A stretch of 64,000 bases of DNA from CAMPJM01 sp964440915 (GCA_964440915.1 CAYTTV010000017.1:1-64000), one strand, 5' to 3'. Shown: positions 36,115 through 45,072, counted from the stretch's first letter. Notes: generated by a model not told the origin, from the sequence alone. Translations and numbers: made by a program.

Positions 36115-37482
36115 TTATCTTTCTTTAGTCTCAGACGTAGATTTTATAATAGTTTTTACTTCAAACATGTTGATCACAGGGAAGAACTTAGCGAAAAGGA
36201 AAAACAATGTGAAAAACAAACCAAATGTAAACACATAGATCCCAACATCATAAATCGTTGGATAAAACATGGTCCAGCTTGAAGGTAGATAGTCTCTATG
36301 AAGAGAGGTGGCAATAATCACGAACCGCTCGAACCACATGCCAATATTTACTATAATGGATAAAATAAATGTAGCCGCTATACTCGTCCTGATCTTCTTA
36401 AACCAGAATAATTGTGGTGAAATAACATTACATGTCATCATACATGCATATGCCCACCAGTATGGCCCTAACGCCCTGTTATAGAAGGCATACTGCTCAG
36501 CTTCCACACCAGAATACCAGGCTACGAACAACTCAGTGATATATGCAATACCTACAATTGAACCCGTAATAATGATTACAATATTCATCAACTCTATGTG
36601 GTTCAAGGTAATATAATCCTCAAGCTTGTAGACCTTTCTGGTGATGATCATGAGTGTCAATACCATCGCAAAACCTGAGAATATAGCACCTGCCACGAAA
36701 TAAGGTGGGAAAATAGTGGTATGCCATCCAGGAATTACAGAAGTGGCAAAGTCAAAAGATACGATGGTGTGCACGGAAAGTACAAGTGGCGTGGCAAGTC
36801 CTGCCAAGATCAAAGAAACGATCTCAAATCGAGACCATGTTTTAGCAGCGCCGTCCCATCCTAAGCTAAGTGTACCATAAATTAGTTTTGATATTTTATT
36901 TTTAGCCCTGTCACGGATGGTGGCAAAGTCAGGCACTAGCCCTATATACCAGAACACCAAAGAGACAGTAAAATAAGTACTAATGGCAAAAACATCCCAC
37001 AATAGCGGAGAGTTGAAGTTCACCCATAGTGGGCCGAAAACGTTAGGGAGTGGCATGGCCCAATAAAAACCTAACCATGGTCTACCCATGTGAATAACAG
37101 GGAACAATGCCGCACAGATAACTGCAAAAATTGTCATCGCTTCTGCTGCTCTATTAATAGAGTTTCTCCATCGCTGCCTGAACAGCAACAACACAGCAGA
37201 TATCAGTGTTCCGGCATGTCCTATACCGACCCACCACACGAAGTTAGTAATGTCCCAGGCCCAACCAATTGTTCGGTTCAGGCCCCACATGCCTATGCCT
37301 TCCCATACTGATACCCACAAAGCATAGCCTCCTACTGCGAGCAACGTTAAAGAAATAGCCATAGCCAACATCCATGACTTAGTAGGCTTTTCTTCTACTC
37401 TGATGCATATATCTTCGGTAACGTCTGATATAGTCTTGCCTCCCGTAACTAAAGGCTCACGTACTGGTGAAGTAACCTGCAT
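36115..37482 (-). CDS. actC: Alternative complex III quinol-binding subunit ActC
   Basis: 455 residues, NrfD/PsrC-like, with about ten membrane helices. Recognisable segments include WWVGIGHAGTLISAVLLLF and FPVIHMGRPW, where the conserved His/Asp line the quinol pocket in homologous structures. It accepts quinol and hands electrons to the iron-sulfur clusters of ActB. It is followed by actD with a 4-nt gap. Confidence 0.94.
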   Translation of the reverse strand: MQVTSPVREPLVTGGKTISDVTEDICIRVEEKPTKSWMLAMAISLTLLAVGGYALWVSVWEGIGMWGLNRTIGWAWDITNFVWWVGIGHAGTLISAVLLLFRQRWRNSINRAAEAMTIFAVICAALFPVIHMGRPWLGFYWAMPLPNVFGPLWVNFNSPLLWDVFAISTYFTVSLVFWYIGLVPDFATIRDRAKNKISKLIYGTLSLGWDGAAKTWSRFEIVSLILAGLATPLVLSVHTIVSFDFATSVIPGWHTTIFPPYFVAGAIFSGFAMVLTLMIITRKVYKLEDYITLNHIELMNIVIIITGSIVGIAYITELFVAWYSGVEAEQYAFYNRALGPYWWAYACMMTCNVISPQLFWFKKIRTSIAATFILSIIVNIGMWFERFVIIATSLHRDYLPSSWTMFYPTIYDVGIYVFTFGLFFTLFFLFAKFFPVINMFEVKTIIKSTSETKER

Positions 37483-37521
37483 ATTATGTTATTATTAGTT
37501 CTTAATATTTATTTCTATTCT

Positions 37522-40500
37522 TTATACAGAAGGGACGCTAGCTGTCTCCTCATCCTTATTTCTAATCTTTCTTAGATAGAATATATTAGGCTTAGTGCCA
37601 ACATAATCCAAAACTGCATAAGCTCTTTCCTGCTCCTCTCTTTCCATAATCTGAGAGATACGGCTTTCGCTGTCGTTCATGTCACCAAATACAATTGCGT
37701 CGGCTGGACAAGCATTAGCACAAGCAGTGTTGATTTCTCCATCAACAGGTCTTCTGCCTTCTTTCTTGGCTTCCAATTTTCCAGCTTGGATCCTTTGAAC
37801 ACAGAAAGTACATTTTTCCATTACACCTCTTGCCCTTACGGTAACATCCGGATTGAGTACCATTTTACCCAAGTCATTGTTCATTGAAGTGTTCTCAGGG
37901 AACTGCTTGTTGTCATGATATTTGAACCAGTTGAATCTTCGAACTTTATAAGGGCAGTTGTTGGCGCAATATCTTGTTCCAATACACCTGTTATAGGTCA
38001 TTTGATTCAGGCCTTCAGTACTATGGGTCGTAGCCAATACCGGGCAGACTGTTTCACAGGGTGCGTTATTACACTGCTGGCACAACATGGGCTGGAAAGT
38101 AATCTCTGGATTTTCAGCGGCGATCTCAAGAGCCTTTAGATCATCTGGTGCCGCATCGCTACTATAATAGCGATCGATCCTTAACCAGAACATGTCACGG
38201 CTATTGGCAATTTCTTTCTTTCCAACAACTGGCACATTATTCTCAGCATTACAGGCCACTATACAAGTACTACACCCAGTACATGAGTTGAGGTCTATAA
38301 CCATGCCCCAGTGATGATTAGGATATTTATGTCCTTTCCACAAGCTTACGCTTCCTGGTTCTTTAAATCCTTCAGAAGTAGCGATGAGCGCCTGATGTTT
38401 CCCTGCCTTAGGGTCACTAACATAGGCTGATAGGATAGATTCTTGAATAACATTCTCCCTACCCATAACAGTTTGTTGGGTCTGAGTCTGTGCTATTACA
38501 TATTTCCCATCTGCTTTTTCAACACTTACAGCAGATACAACATCGTATTGATAAGTACCATCTAAAAATCTAACAAAAGGGAAAGCGTCAACACCTACAC
38601 CGTTGGCTACCTTGCCCGCTTTAACTCTTCCATATCCTAGTGCAAGCCCAACAGTGCCTTTGGCCTGTCCTGGCTGTACTAGTGCAGGCAGTTTTACTGT
38701 TATGCCGTTTACGGTGAGGTTTACCATCCCTACTTTTCCTTCTACTGCTTCTACACCTAGTTCACGTGCCATGGCCTTAGAAACAGTCAAGTAATTATCC
38801 CAAGTAGCTTTTGTAACGCCATCGGGAAGTTCTTGCAACCAAGGATTATTGGCTTGTGAGCCAGTGCCTAAAGCGATTTTCTCATAAAGCACCAGTTCTA
38901 TTTCATTGCTGTCAACTTTGTACTTATTGTTAATCCTTTGAGCAGCGCCGCTAACATTGCCGGCAAACGTAGTGGCAACATTTTCGGATACGGCTTCAGG
39001 TTGCAGTACGCCGTCGAATAGGCTCTTAGTCCAGAAGGTCTCATAATCGCCAGAAGCGTTTGTATAGTAAGTATTCCTCCAGTTATCCTTTAGGTATGTA
39101 TAGAAGTCAGTTACCGGGTTTTCTGCCCACGTCAAGAAGCTAGATTGTGCCTGACGTGTATTGAATATAGGGGTAATGGCTGGCTGTCCTAAACTTAGGT
39201 ATCCTTTTTTAGGCTCAGCGTCATTCCAAGATTCCAAATAATGGTGATCAGGTGCTACATACTGAACTAAAGAAGAAGTCTCATTCATCCTGTCATTCGT
39301 GGTGATAGTCAACTGCACCTTTTGTAGGGCATCAGCGATTTCTTGACCCTTAGGATGGTCATACACTGGATTGGCATTAAAGAATATGACAGCGTTGATT
39401 TTACCACCTTTCAAATCATCTATAAAGCGTGCCATAGCCTCATCGTCTCCTTGTCGCATGTAGTTTGGCGTCGACAAGTTAATGGTAGTGCCATAGTTTC
39501 CTAAATGACTGTTGATGGCATTGACCAAAATCTGTACATCAGGATCATTAGAACCCGACACTACCAGCGAATTTCCTCTTGCAGCTACAAGTTCTTTGGC
39601 AGCCTTTTGCAAGTTCTCGCTCGCTTCGATTTTGGTAGTATTCACTTGGCCTCCTATCAAACTATAAAGTGCGCCCAATAAAAGCCCTTCTTGAGATGGC
39701 TTTATGGTCGTTCTGTAGTCTGCATTGGAACCAGTGAGAGAAAGGTTCGACTCAAATTGATAATGACGTGACATAGATTTTTTGTCTCCGCCTAATTTTC
39801 TTGTCTTGCTATATTGTTTCGTGAATTCAATTGGAGAGATCCAAGTGCCCAAAAAGTCTGCACCAAAACTTACAATTACCCTTGCTTTTGAAAAGTCATA
39901 AGAAGGGACAACTGCTTGTCCAAAGGAGGCGGCATTGGCTTTTCTTATGCCATATACAGATCTAGCATCATATACTACATTTTGCGCAGTTGGATAGCGC
40001 GATATAAAGGCATCAATTGTTTTTTGAGTCGTAGGACTGACAACTGTATGGCTTACTATGCGAATTTGTCCACCTGCACTGCTAATTGAGCTCAATTTGC
40101 TCACTACCTCTTTATCTAACGCTTCCCAGTCAGCAGCACTTCCATTGATGTACGGGCCTGATAAACGCTCCTGATCATACAAGGACAAAACAGAAGCTTC
40201 AACTTGTGGGTGCATCCCGCCTTCAAAGACTTTTGAAAGATCATTTCCCGCAAGTTTTATCGGACGCCCTTCCCTGGTTTTCACAACTATACTACAAGTA
40301 TCCCCACCATTGATATAGGTAGAGGCATAGTAGTTAGGAATTCCTGGGTCAATCTCAACTGGTTTATTCAGGTAAGGGATCGCCTTTTTTACAGGAGTCT
40401 CACAAGCAGCTAAGGAAGCGGCAGCAATGCCAAATCCCATCATTTTCAAGAAGTCCCTTCGTGAAGAGCCTTCTTCTCCGTTTTCCTTGCTTGAGTTGAT

Positions 40501-40602
40501 GGGCAAATATTCTGGAAACTCGCTATTTGCGCGCTTTATATATTCAGGATCATTAGATAATTGTTCTATACCTTTCCAGTACGTTTTCTTATTATCTTTC
40601 AT
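37522..40602 (-). CDS. actB: Alternative complex III iron-sulfur subunit ActB
   Basis: 1026 residues: a molybdopterin-oxidoreductase-like domain (about 100-740) fused to a ferredoxin-type domain (about 760-1000). A twin-arginine motif SRRDFLK (47-53) and a following lipobox-like LAAC (Cys67) indicate Tat export and possible lipid anchoring. Cysteine sets for four clusters are visible: CTGCSTCIVAC, CQQCNNAPCETVCP, CIGTRYCANNCP and CTFC...CANACP. The N-terminal domain lacks an obvious cofactor-binding residue set, as in other ActB proteins. It carries electrons from ActC to ActA. Confidence 0.95.
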   Translation of the reverse strand: MKDNKKTYWKGIEQLSNDPEYIKRANSEFPEYLPINSSKENGEEGSSRRDFLKMMGFGIAAASLAACETPVKKAIPYLNKPVEIDPGIPNYYASTYINGGDTCSIVVKTREGRPIKLAGNDLSKVFEGGMHPQVEASVLSLYDQERLSGPYINGSAADWEALDKEVVSKLSSISSAGGQIRIVSHTVVSPTTQKTIDAFISRYPTAQNVVYDARSVYGIRKANAASFGQAVVPSYDFSKARVIVSFGADFLGTWISPIEFTKQYSKTRKLGGDKKSMSRHYQFESNLSLTGSNADYRTTIKPSQEGLLLGALYSLIGGQVNTTKIEASENLQKAAKELVAARGNSLVVSGSNDPDVQILVNAINSHLGNYGTTINLSTPNYMRQGDDEAMARFIDDLKGGKINAVIFFNANPVYDHPKGQEIADALQKVQLTITTNDRMNETSSLVQYVAPDHHYLESWNDAEPKKGYLSLGQPAITPIFNTRQAQSSFLTWAENPVTDFYTYLKDNWRNTYYTNASGDYETFWTKSLFDGVLQPEAVSENVATTFAGNVSGAAQRINNKYKVDSNEIELVLYEKIALGTGSQANNPWLQELPDGVTKATWDNYLTVSKAMARELGVEAVEGKVGMVNLTVNGITVKLPALVQPGQAKGTVGLALGYGRVKAGKVANGVGVDAFPFVRFLDGTYQYDVVSAVSVEKADGKYVIAQTQTQQTVMGRENVIQESILSAYVSDPKAGKHQALIATSEGFKEPGSVSLWKGHKYPNHHWGMVIDLNSCTGCSTCIVACNAENNVPVVGKKEIANSRDMFWLRIDRYYSSDAAPDDLKALEIAAENPEITFQPMLCQQCNNAPCETVCPVLATTHSTEGLNQMTYNRCIGTRYCANNCPYKVRRFNWFKYHDNKQFPENTSMNNDLGKMVLNPDVTVRARGVMEKCTFCVQRIQAGKLEAKKEGRRPVDGEINTACANACPADAIVFGDMNDSESRISQIMEREEQERAYAVLDYVGTKPNIFYLRKIRNKDEETASVPSV

Positions 40603-40626
40603 GTTATATTTTGTTTTCGACTATCA

Positions 40627-40663
40627 CATTCGAGCCTATTTCCTGTCATGGAAGGCTTGAATG
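40627..40663 (-). other. Hairpin in actA-actB gap
   Basis: CATTCGAGCC (40627-40636) pairs with GGCTTGAATG (40654-40663), one G-T wobble. An inner TTCC/GGAA stem (40640-40643 with 40650-40653) continues the structure. It occupies the 106-nt gap after actA, which lacks any ORF. Confidence 0.45.
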
Positions 40664-40708
40664 GTTATTCTTTGGCCTTTAATACTCTATTGCACACTAC
40701 CTGTGCTT

Positions 40709-42028
40709 TTAATAATGACATTTAGCACATTCCAACCCGCCTATATCTTCCACTGTCATGGGTTCTTTGCTTACTGTAGCGTGAAGTGCCACCAATTTGT
40801 CATAATACTCATTGTCAGCATTTATTTTGGTTTCTCTATGGCAGTTGATGCACCAGCCCATGGTCAATGATTCATGCTGTCTGACAACTTCCATTTCTTC
40901 GATTGGACCGTGGCAAGTCTGGCACTCTACGCCCCCAACCTCTACGTGCTGAACGTGGCTGAAATAAGCCAAGTCAGGCAGATTGTGTACCCTTACCCAT
41001 TCTATAGGTTGATTATTCTCTATAGCAGCATGTATCTTTCTGATCTCGGTAGATTCTTCATCCTCCCCGGTAATCTTTGTGATCATGCTATGGCAGTTCA
41101 TACAAATATTAGCAGATGGTATGTTGGCATTTTTACTCTTTCTAACCCCTGTATGGCAGTAATTACAGTCGATTTGAAACTCCCCTGCATGTAGCGCATG
41201 CGAAAAAGCTATGGGTTGCGTTGGGGCATAACCTTGCTGCACCCCTATTGTAAACAAACCATCTAGCACAGCTCTCATAGCCACAGCAACAAAAAGGAAT
41301 GCTAGCAACCCGATAAAGGCCTTATGCTTGAAAACCTTTCCTAGATCGGTCTTTTGTTCGATTATGGCCTTGTCGTCTTCATCCAAATCACCTTTGTTTT
41401 TAAGGAACTTGGTAAGCACTACCGTCAACAAGATGAGTACTACAAGGATAAGAATGAGGATAAATATGAATCCAGCAATGATCAAAGTCAGGTACTCAGA
41501 AGAAATACTGCCTTGGCCACCACTAGCCGAGGTGCCGGTCGTCGCAGCACCATCTCCCCCTTCATCAGTGGAGGCTGTTGCTGTAGCCTGCGACTCCTGC
41601 TGAATATACGCCAGTATTGACAATACTTCGTCATCAGACAGATAGTCGAAGTTCGGCATCTGCATTTTGTTAAACTGGTTGTATATGTTTACAGCATACT
41701 CATCACCACTTTGTATTACCTTTTGAGAGTTGTGTATAAAGTCGATCAACCATTGAACTGGCCTTCTATCGGTTACATTTACCAAGGCGGGACCCACTAC
41801 CTGCTCATGAATGCCATGACATACAGCACAACCATTCACATATAATTTTTTACCCTCGGCTATGGCTTCTTCACTTGTAGGAATGCCGTCGGCCCCTTGT
41901 TGTGGCGCCTCTTGTTCTACCGCGGCGTCCTCTCCTTCTTGAGCAAAGGCCACATACGTGCCAAATGTAAAAAATCCTGAAAGCAGGATAGCATATAGGA
42001 GTCTATTACATAGCATTTTAAATAGCAT
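40709..42028 (-). CDS. actA: Alternative complex III multiheme cytochrome ActA (six hemes)
   Basis: 439 residues from the Met at 42028, chosen because a signal peptide follows directly and because the predicted promoter (42077-42108) excludes the Met at 42079. Domain order: a monoheme cytochrome c domain (CAVCH, Cys67/Cys70), two membrane helices (about 178-207 and 240-262), then a pentaheme region with CNYCH, CMNCH, CQTCH, CINCH and CAKCH. Six CxxCH sites in total give one more than the pentaheme ActA of the best-studied complexes. It takes electrons from ActB and passes them to ActE or the oxidase. Confidence 0.93.
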   Translation of the reverse strand: MLFKMLCNRLLYAILLSGFFTFGTYVAFAQEGEDAAVEQEAPQQGADGIPTSEEAIAEGKKLYVNGCAVCHGIHEQVVGPALVNVTDRRPVQWLIDFIHNSQKVIQSGDEYAVNIYNQFNKMQMPNFDYLSDDEVLSILAYIQQESQATATASTDEGGDGAATTGTSASGGQGSISSEYLTLIIAGFIFILILILVVLILLTVVLTKFLKNKGDLDEDDKAIIEQKTDLGKVFKHKAFIGLLAFLFVAVAMRAVLDGLFTIGVQQGYAPTQPIAFSHALHAGEFQIDCNYCHTGVRKSKNANIPSANICMNCHSMITKITGEDEESTEIRKIHAAIENNQPIEWVRVHNLPDLAYFSHVQHVEVGGVECQTCHGPIEEMEVVRQHESLTMGWCINCHRETKINADNEYYDKLVALHATVSKEPMTVEDIGGLECAKCHY

Positions 42029-42406
42029 TTTATTTCGTTCTTTATGCATAAGATGTACTTCACTTAAAAGACAGGACAAATGTAATTATGAGATGTTGCT
42101 TTTTCAAATATATTTATTTCCCACTTTCTCATATTTAAGCTCAAAAATAGATATTAAAACTTCTGAATGTTGAAAAACAAGCACTTAATGAAGGTAAATA
42201 GCGGCAATAACAATAATTTAGAATTATTATAAATAAGGAATAGTTAATCACCCATTGGTTTTTACCAATTACAAGTACAAAATTCCCAAAAAAGCAGAAC
42301 AGAAGCAGATTTTAAAATTTCAGAGGACCGAAATAAAAAAAGAAAATGAAAAACCAATAACACTTTTTTAAGAAGCGAGGTTATCTTAATAAAACACAAT
42401 TTTTAT
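42029..42406. other. Divergent promoter region of act operon
   Basis: 378 bp between actA (minus) and the fasciclin gene (plus). It contains the act promoter (42077-42108) and an AT-rich stretch with two small inverted repeats: AATAATT/AATTATT at 42214-42230 and ATTGGT/ACCAAT at 42254-42269. I could not identify a promoter for the plus-strand gene. Confidence 0.5.
42077..42108 (-). promoter_or_regulatory. Consensus Bacteroidota promoter of the act-cox operon
   Basis: On the minus strand: -33 TTTG (42105-42108), then a -7 TACATTTG (42077-42084) that matches TAnnTTTG exactly; 20 nt lie between the TTG and the -7 box. Transcription would begin near 42072, giving a leader of about 44 nt before the actA ATG at 42028. 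Confidence 0.65.
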
Positions 42407-42991
42407 ATGATGAAGAGCACCTTATTGATCGATCTACGCAAGGAAATTTTGCCTTTATTTTTTCTTCCATTTTTTCTTTTCTCTTGCCATCAGAAAAACA
42501 AAAACGGAGAAGTCGGCAACATCCCTGATAGTATCCAAGATGGACTGACACAGGTGTATGCCAACGATAAACAAGCCGAAGATGGGGTTTTAGAAATGGC
42601 ACGACAATATGAAGAGTTGAGTGATTTCGTACAAGCTGCCTCCACCATACGACTGGAAGAACACTTGAGAGACAAAGCAGAGCAGTTTACCTTCTTTGTG
42701 CCTACTAACGAAGCCTTCCGGACAGCAGGTATCGCCGTCGACAGTACAAATGCTGAACGAAACCTAGCATTAAAAGAAATAATACTTTATCATATCGTAC
42801 CGCAGCATACTGTTTCAGAAGTATGGAAGGACGAACTTTCATATACAACACTGAACCAAGAAGATATCACAATCACCATCAAGGACAGCATAGCCTACAT
42901 AAACGATGCCCGGGTGATTGTAAAGGACCTGGAAGGTAACGGTGGCGTTTTGCAGGTCATAGACAAAGTGCTTATCCCAAATCGAGAGTAG
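42407..42991 (+). CDS. Fasciclin (FAS1)-domain lipoprotein
   Basis: 194 residues. A hydrophobic signal ending in FLFSC (Cys about 27) marks a lipoprotein. A single FAS1 domain (about 55-192) carries the H1 motif FFVPTNEAF, the central ILYHIVPQHT and the H2 end NGGVLQVIDKVLIP. FAS1 domains mediate adhesion or ligand binding at the cell surface. The lipoprotein gene that follows after 84 bp may share its transcript. Confidence 0.9.
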   Translation: MMKSTLLIDLRKEILPLFFLPFFLFSCHQKNKNGEVGNIPDSIQDGLTQVYANDKQAEDGVLEMARQYEELSDFVQAASTIRLEEHLRDKAEQFTFFVPTNEAFRTAGIAVDSTNAERNLALKEIILYHIVPQHTVSEVWKDELSYTTLNQEDITITIKDSIAYINDARVIVKDLEGNGGVLQVIDKVLIPNRE

Positions 42992-43075
42992 GCTATCAAA
43001 ATGATGATCGGCTGTCTGCGCATCAAACATAAGCCTTCAGCACAAGTTATTATGGTAAAATTCAAACCTACGACT

Positions 43076-43276
43076 ATGAAAAAGGCACTAATATCACTTT
43101 TGTTCATGCTTTCTTTGGTTGCTTGTAAGAACGACTATAATAATAGAGAAGAAGAAACCGACAAGAGCAAAATAGAAGAAAAAGGGTTTGGGGGAGCCAA
43201 AACCGAACCAAGCAGAGGAACAGTCGTTTCCGATGATAGTGTGGCTGTCGAAAACCCTACAAACAGTAACGACTAG
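43076..43276 (+). CDS. Tiny lipoprotein, 66 aa, unknown
   Basis: 66 residues from the Met at 43076, which begins a compact lipoprotein signal (MKKALISLLFMLSLVAC, Cys17); the frame is open 25 codons upstream but without a signal. The mature part is short, charged and low in hydrophobics, so it is probably disordered. No family is recognised. Confidence 0.65.
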   Translation: MKKALISLLFMLSLVACKNDYNNREEETDKSKIEEKGFGGAKTEPSRGTVVSDDSVAVENPTNSND

Positions 43277-43305
43277 CGACTATATCTTAGATCAATCTTC
43301 ACGAA

Positions 43306-43321
43306 AAATTTCTAGAAATTT
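43306..43321. promoter_or_regulatory. Perfect 16-bp palindrome upstream of SPW gene
   Basis: AAATTTCTAGAAATTT is exactly self-complementary. It lies 74 bp upstream of the SPW-repeat gene and 30 bp after the lipoprotein stop. Its symmetry without a loop suits a dimeric repressor site better than a terminator. No regulator can be named. Confidence 0.35.
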
Positions 43322-43394
43322 AACAAACACCCACGCTTATAAAGTGTTGATTACATGATATATAATCATTTTTTAAACTTAAATTGGATGCATT

Positions 43395-43763
43395 ATGAAA
43401 CCCGTATCAACACGCACCCATGGATATATGGATTATATTGTGGGTATACTTTTAATTGTTTCCCCTTGGTTATTCAATTTTAGCCAAGGAGGTGCCGAAA
43501 CATGGGTTCCCGTAATTTTGGGGATAGGCAGTATCGGATATAGCTTAATGACCAACTATGAAATGGGGTTAATGAAGTCTATTCCTATGCCTGCTCATTT
43601 GTGGATGGACGGTATCGCAGGTGTATTCCTCGCCTTATCACCATGGATATTTAATTTTGCAGACCTTGTGTTTTTGCCCCATTTGATCATAGGCATAGCA
43701 GAGGCTGGTCTCGCTATGATGACAGAGCGATACCCTTCCACCGCTGTAGCCCACCAAAGGTAG
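43395..43763 (+). CDS. SPW-repeat membrane protein
   Basis: 122 residues with four membrane helices in two similar halves, each containing the family motif: SPWLFNF (about 23-29) and SPWIFNF (about 82-88), each preceded by an MDYIVG or MDGIAG turn. SPW-repeat proteins are small integral proteins of unknown function, and nothing in the context narrows the role. A strong terminator follows it. Confidence 0.85.
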   Translation: MKPVSTRTHGYMDYIVGILLIVSPWLFNFSQGGAETWVPVILGIGSIGYSLMTNYEMGLMKSIPMPAHLWMDGIAGVFLALSPWIFNFADLVFLPHLIIGIAEAGLAMMTERYPSTAVAHQR

Positions 43764-43807
43764 ATTCCGGATAAGATTGATTCGGACAAAGCAAGGAGCA
43801 TAGTTTG

Positions 43808-43845
43808 CAAAAAATAAACCCTACCTCGGTAGGGCTTATTTTTTG
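43808..43845 (+). terminator. Terminator after SPW gene
   Basis: CCCTAC/GTAGGG forms the core (43819-43824 with 43829-43834) and is extended by A-tract/T-tract pairing to 43808-43845 with one mismatch. It has a T-rich end in the plus direction and A-rich start, so it may work both ways. Confidence 0.7.
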
Positions 43846-43897
43846 GCTATCCAAATTAGCATAACGCTGCAGCATCGCGAATATACAAAACAATGGG

Positions 43898-43976
43898 GCG
43901 GTAGCCGGGCTGTCGCTCCAAGTCCGGCCTCCCGCAAGGCAAACCCGCTTCGGGCTTTCCACTCCATCCCTACCGC
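43898..43976. repeat. GC-rich structured element with internal repeats
   Basis: Outer arms GCGGTAG (43898-43904) and CTACCGC (43970-43976) enclose two inner hairpins (GCCT/AGGC at 43927-43940 and CCCG/CGGG at 43944-43954). A direct repeat of the form CGGGCTnTCnnCTCCA starts at 43906 and 43951. It is far richer in G+C than its neighbours and has no ORF. A dispersed intergenic repeat or a structured RNA/DNA element is likely. Confidence 0.45.
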
Positions 43977-44173
43977 TCACTGCTAGTAGACGCAGTGTAC
44001 GTTTATCAAGCATTGTTGGCACTAATTGATTGTCACTTCATACGGTATAGCCGAATTTTCCCTATCCTGACTTTAAATCAAGTGGATGCGACTTTAACCG
44101 ATTCTCTGGAAAGTGTCCCATAGAGCTGCTGAATATTGAACCTCCGATATTTATAACCCCAGCCCCAGAACGC

Positions 44174-44206
44174 AAAAACCCCATTTCCCTTACGGGAATG
44201 GGGTTT
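44174..44206 (-). terminator. Terminator of tRNA-Cys
   Basis: AAAAACCCCATTTCCC and GGGAATGGGGTTT pair with one bulge around TTAC. Read on the minus strand it ends in a T-tract, directly downstream of the tRNA. Confidence 0.7.
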
Positions 44207-44219
44207 AAACGCTGTATTG

Positions 44220-44290
44220 AGGTCAAGAGCGGATTCGAACCGCTGTAGAAGGTTTTGCAGACCTCTGCCTAGCCACTCGGCCACTTGACC
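44220..44290 (-). tRNA. tRNA-Cys (GCA)
   Basis: On the minus strand the 7-bp acceptor GGTCAAG/CTTGACC closes a complete cloverleaf. The anticodon loop CTGCAAA carries GCA (plus-strand 44256-44258), the T-loop is GGTTCGAATCC, and the discriminator base at 44220 is U, as expected for cysteine tRNA. The CCA end is not encoded. Length 71 nt. Confidence 0.95.
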
Positions 44291-44435
44291 AATTTCGACT
44301 GCAAACATAAGGATAAATTGTGTTTTTATCAACAAACCTTCATCTTTTACAGGAATTATTAAAAGAAACAATCAACCTTCCGGCAGGCAGTGCGCTTACT
44401 AGTATTCTTAACCGAGGCAAGCTGTACAAAATAAA

Positions 44436-44468
44436 AATAGCGCTCTGAAAGATATTAAAAGCGCTATT
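44436..44468 (-). terminator. Terminator after second hsp20 gene
   Basis: AATAGCGCT (44436-44444) pairs with AGCGCTATT (44460-44468). On the minus strand the stem is followed by TTTTATTTT, giving a standard intrinsic terminator 33 nt after the stop codon. Confidence 0.7.
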
Positions 44469-44501
44469 CATAGATAATCACGTGGTTATGGCAATGGGTC
44501 A

Positions 44502-44942
44502 CTATTGTATTTCTATAACCCTTGAAGATTTTTGTTTTGCTTCTTCCCGTTTAGGGATTACAATATTCAACACGCCATCCTTATACTGGGCAGCAATATT
44601 TTCGCCCTGCACAGTATTGGGAAGTGTAAAAGAGCGTTGGAATGATTGATAGCTAAACTCTCTTCTTGTATAATTGCCCTCCTTGTCCTCGTCTCTTTCT
44701 GTTTCGCTTCGCTCAGAAGAAATTGTCATGATATTATTATCAAGTTCAATTTTAAAATCTTCCTTGCGCATTCCTGGTGCTGCCACCTCCACCATAAAAT
44801 TATCTTTGGTTTCCTTTATATTCACCGAAGGAAGGGTGGTGCCCGACGGAGAGAAGTTCATGTTGAAGAACTCATCATCAAACAGCTTGCTCCATAAAGA
44901 TGGATAGGGGTTTGTGTACTCCCCTCTTCTCGTTAATGCCAT
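44502..44942 (-). CDS. Hsp20/alpha-crystallin small heat-shock protein
   Basis: 146 residues from the Met at 44942. A perfect Shine-Dalgarno AAGGAGGT lies 4 nt upstream of that ATG, which decides the start against a longer frame. The alpha-crystallin domain spans about 38-140: VNIKETKDNFMVEVAAPGMR, FKIELDNNIMTI, FTLPNTVQGENI, a DGVLNIVIPKRE end and an IEIQ tail holding the I-x-I motif. It is a cytoplasmic holdase chaperone. It is more canonical than the sHSP at the left end of the window and shares with it an unusually strong ribosome-binding site. Confidence 0.95.
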   Translation of the reverse strand: MALTRRGEYTNPYPSLWSKLFDDEFFNMNFSPSGTTLPSVNIKETKDNFMVEVAAPGMRKEDFKIELDNNIMTISSERSETERDEDKEGNYTRREFSYQSFQRSFTLPNTVQGENIAAQYKDGVLNIVIPKREEAKQKSSRVIEIQ

Positions 44943-45072
44943 AATTACCTCCTTATTAATATAGTTAAACATCCAATAAACTGATGGTAAAACTTATAGG
45001 AGGCTGTCTTGTTTTTAAAAAATGCAGACGCTATTTGTGACGGTTTTGTGCGCGCCCATGAGCAGCAATGGA

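Larger units (their letters stand above)
43764..44219. other. Intergenic region between SPW gene and tRNA-Cys
   Basis: 456 bp with no credible gene. It contains a terminator (43808-43845), a GC-rich structured element (43898-43976) and the tRNA terminator (44174-44206), each listed separately. The stretch from about 44030 to 44165 shows nothing I can assign. Confidence 0.5.

Noticed and set aside
42029..42079. Longer N-terminus for actA (Met at 42079)
   Set aside because: It would start inside the predicted promoter and spoil the signal peptide.
43714..44022. 102-codon minus-strand frame across the GC-rich element
   Set aside because: Runs through a terminator and the structured repeat, overlaps the SPW gene, and has no family features.
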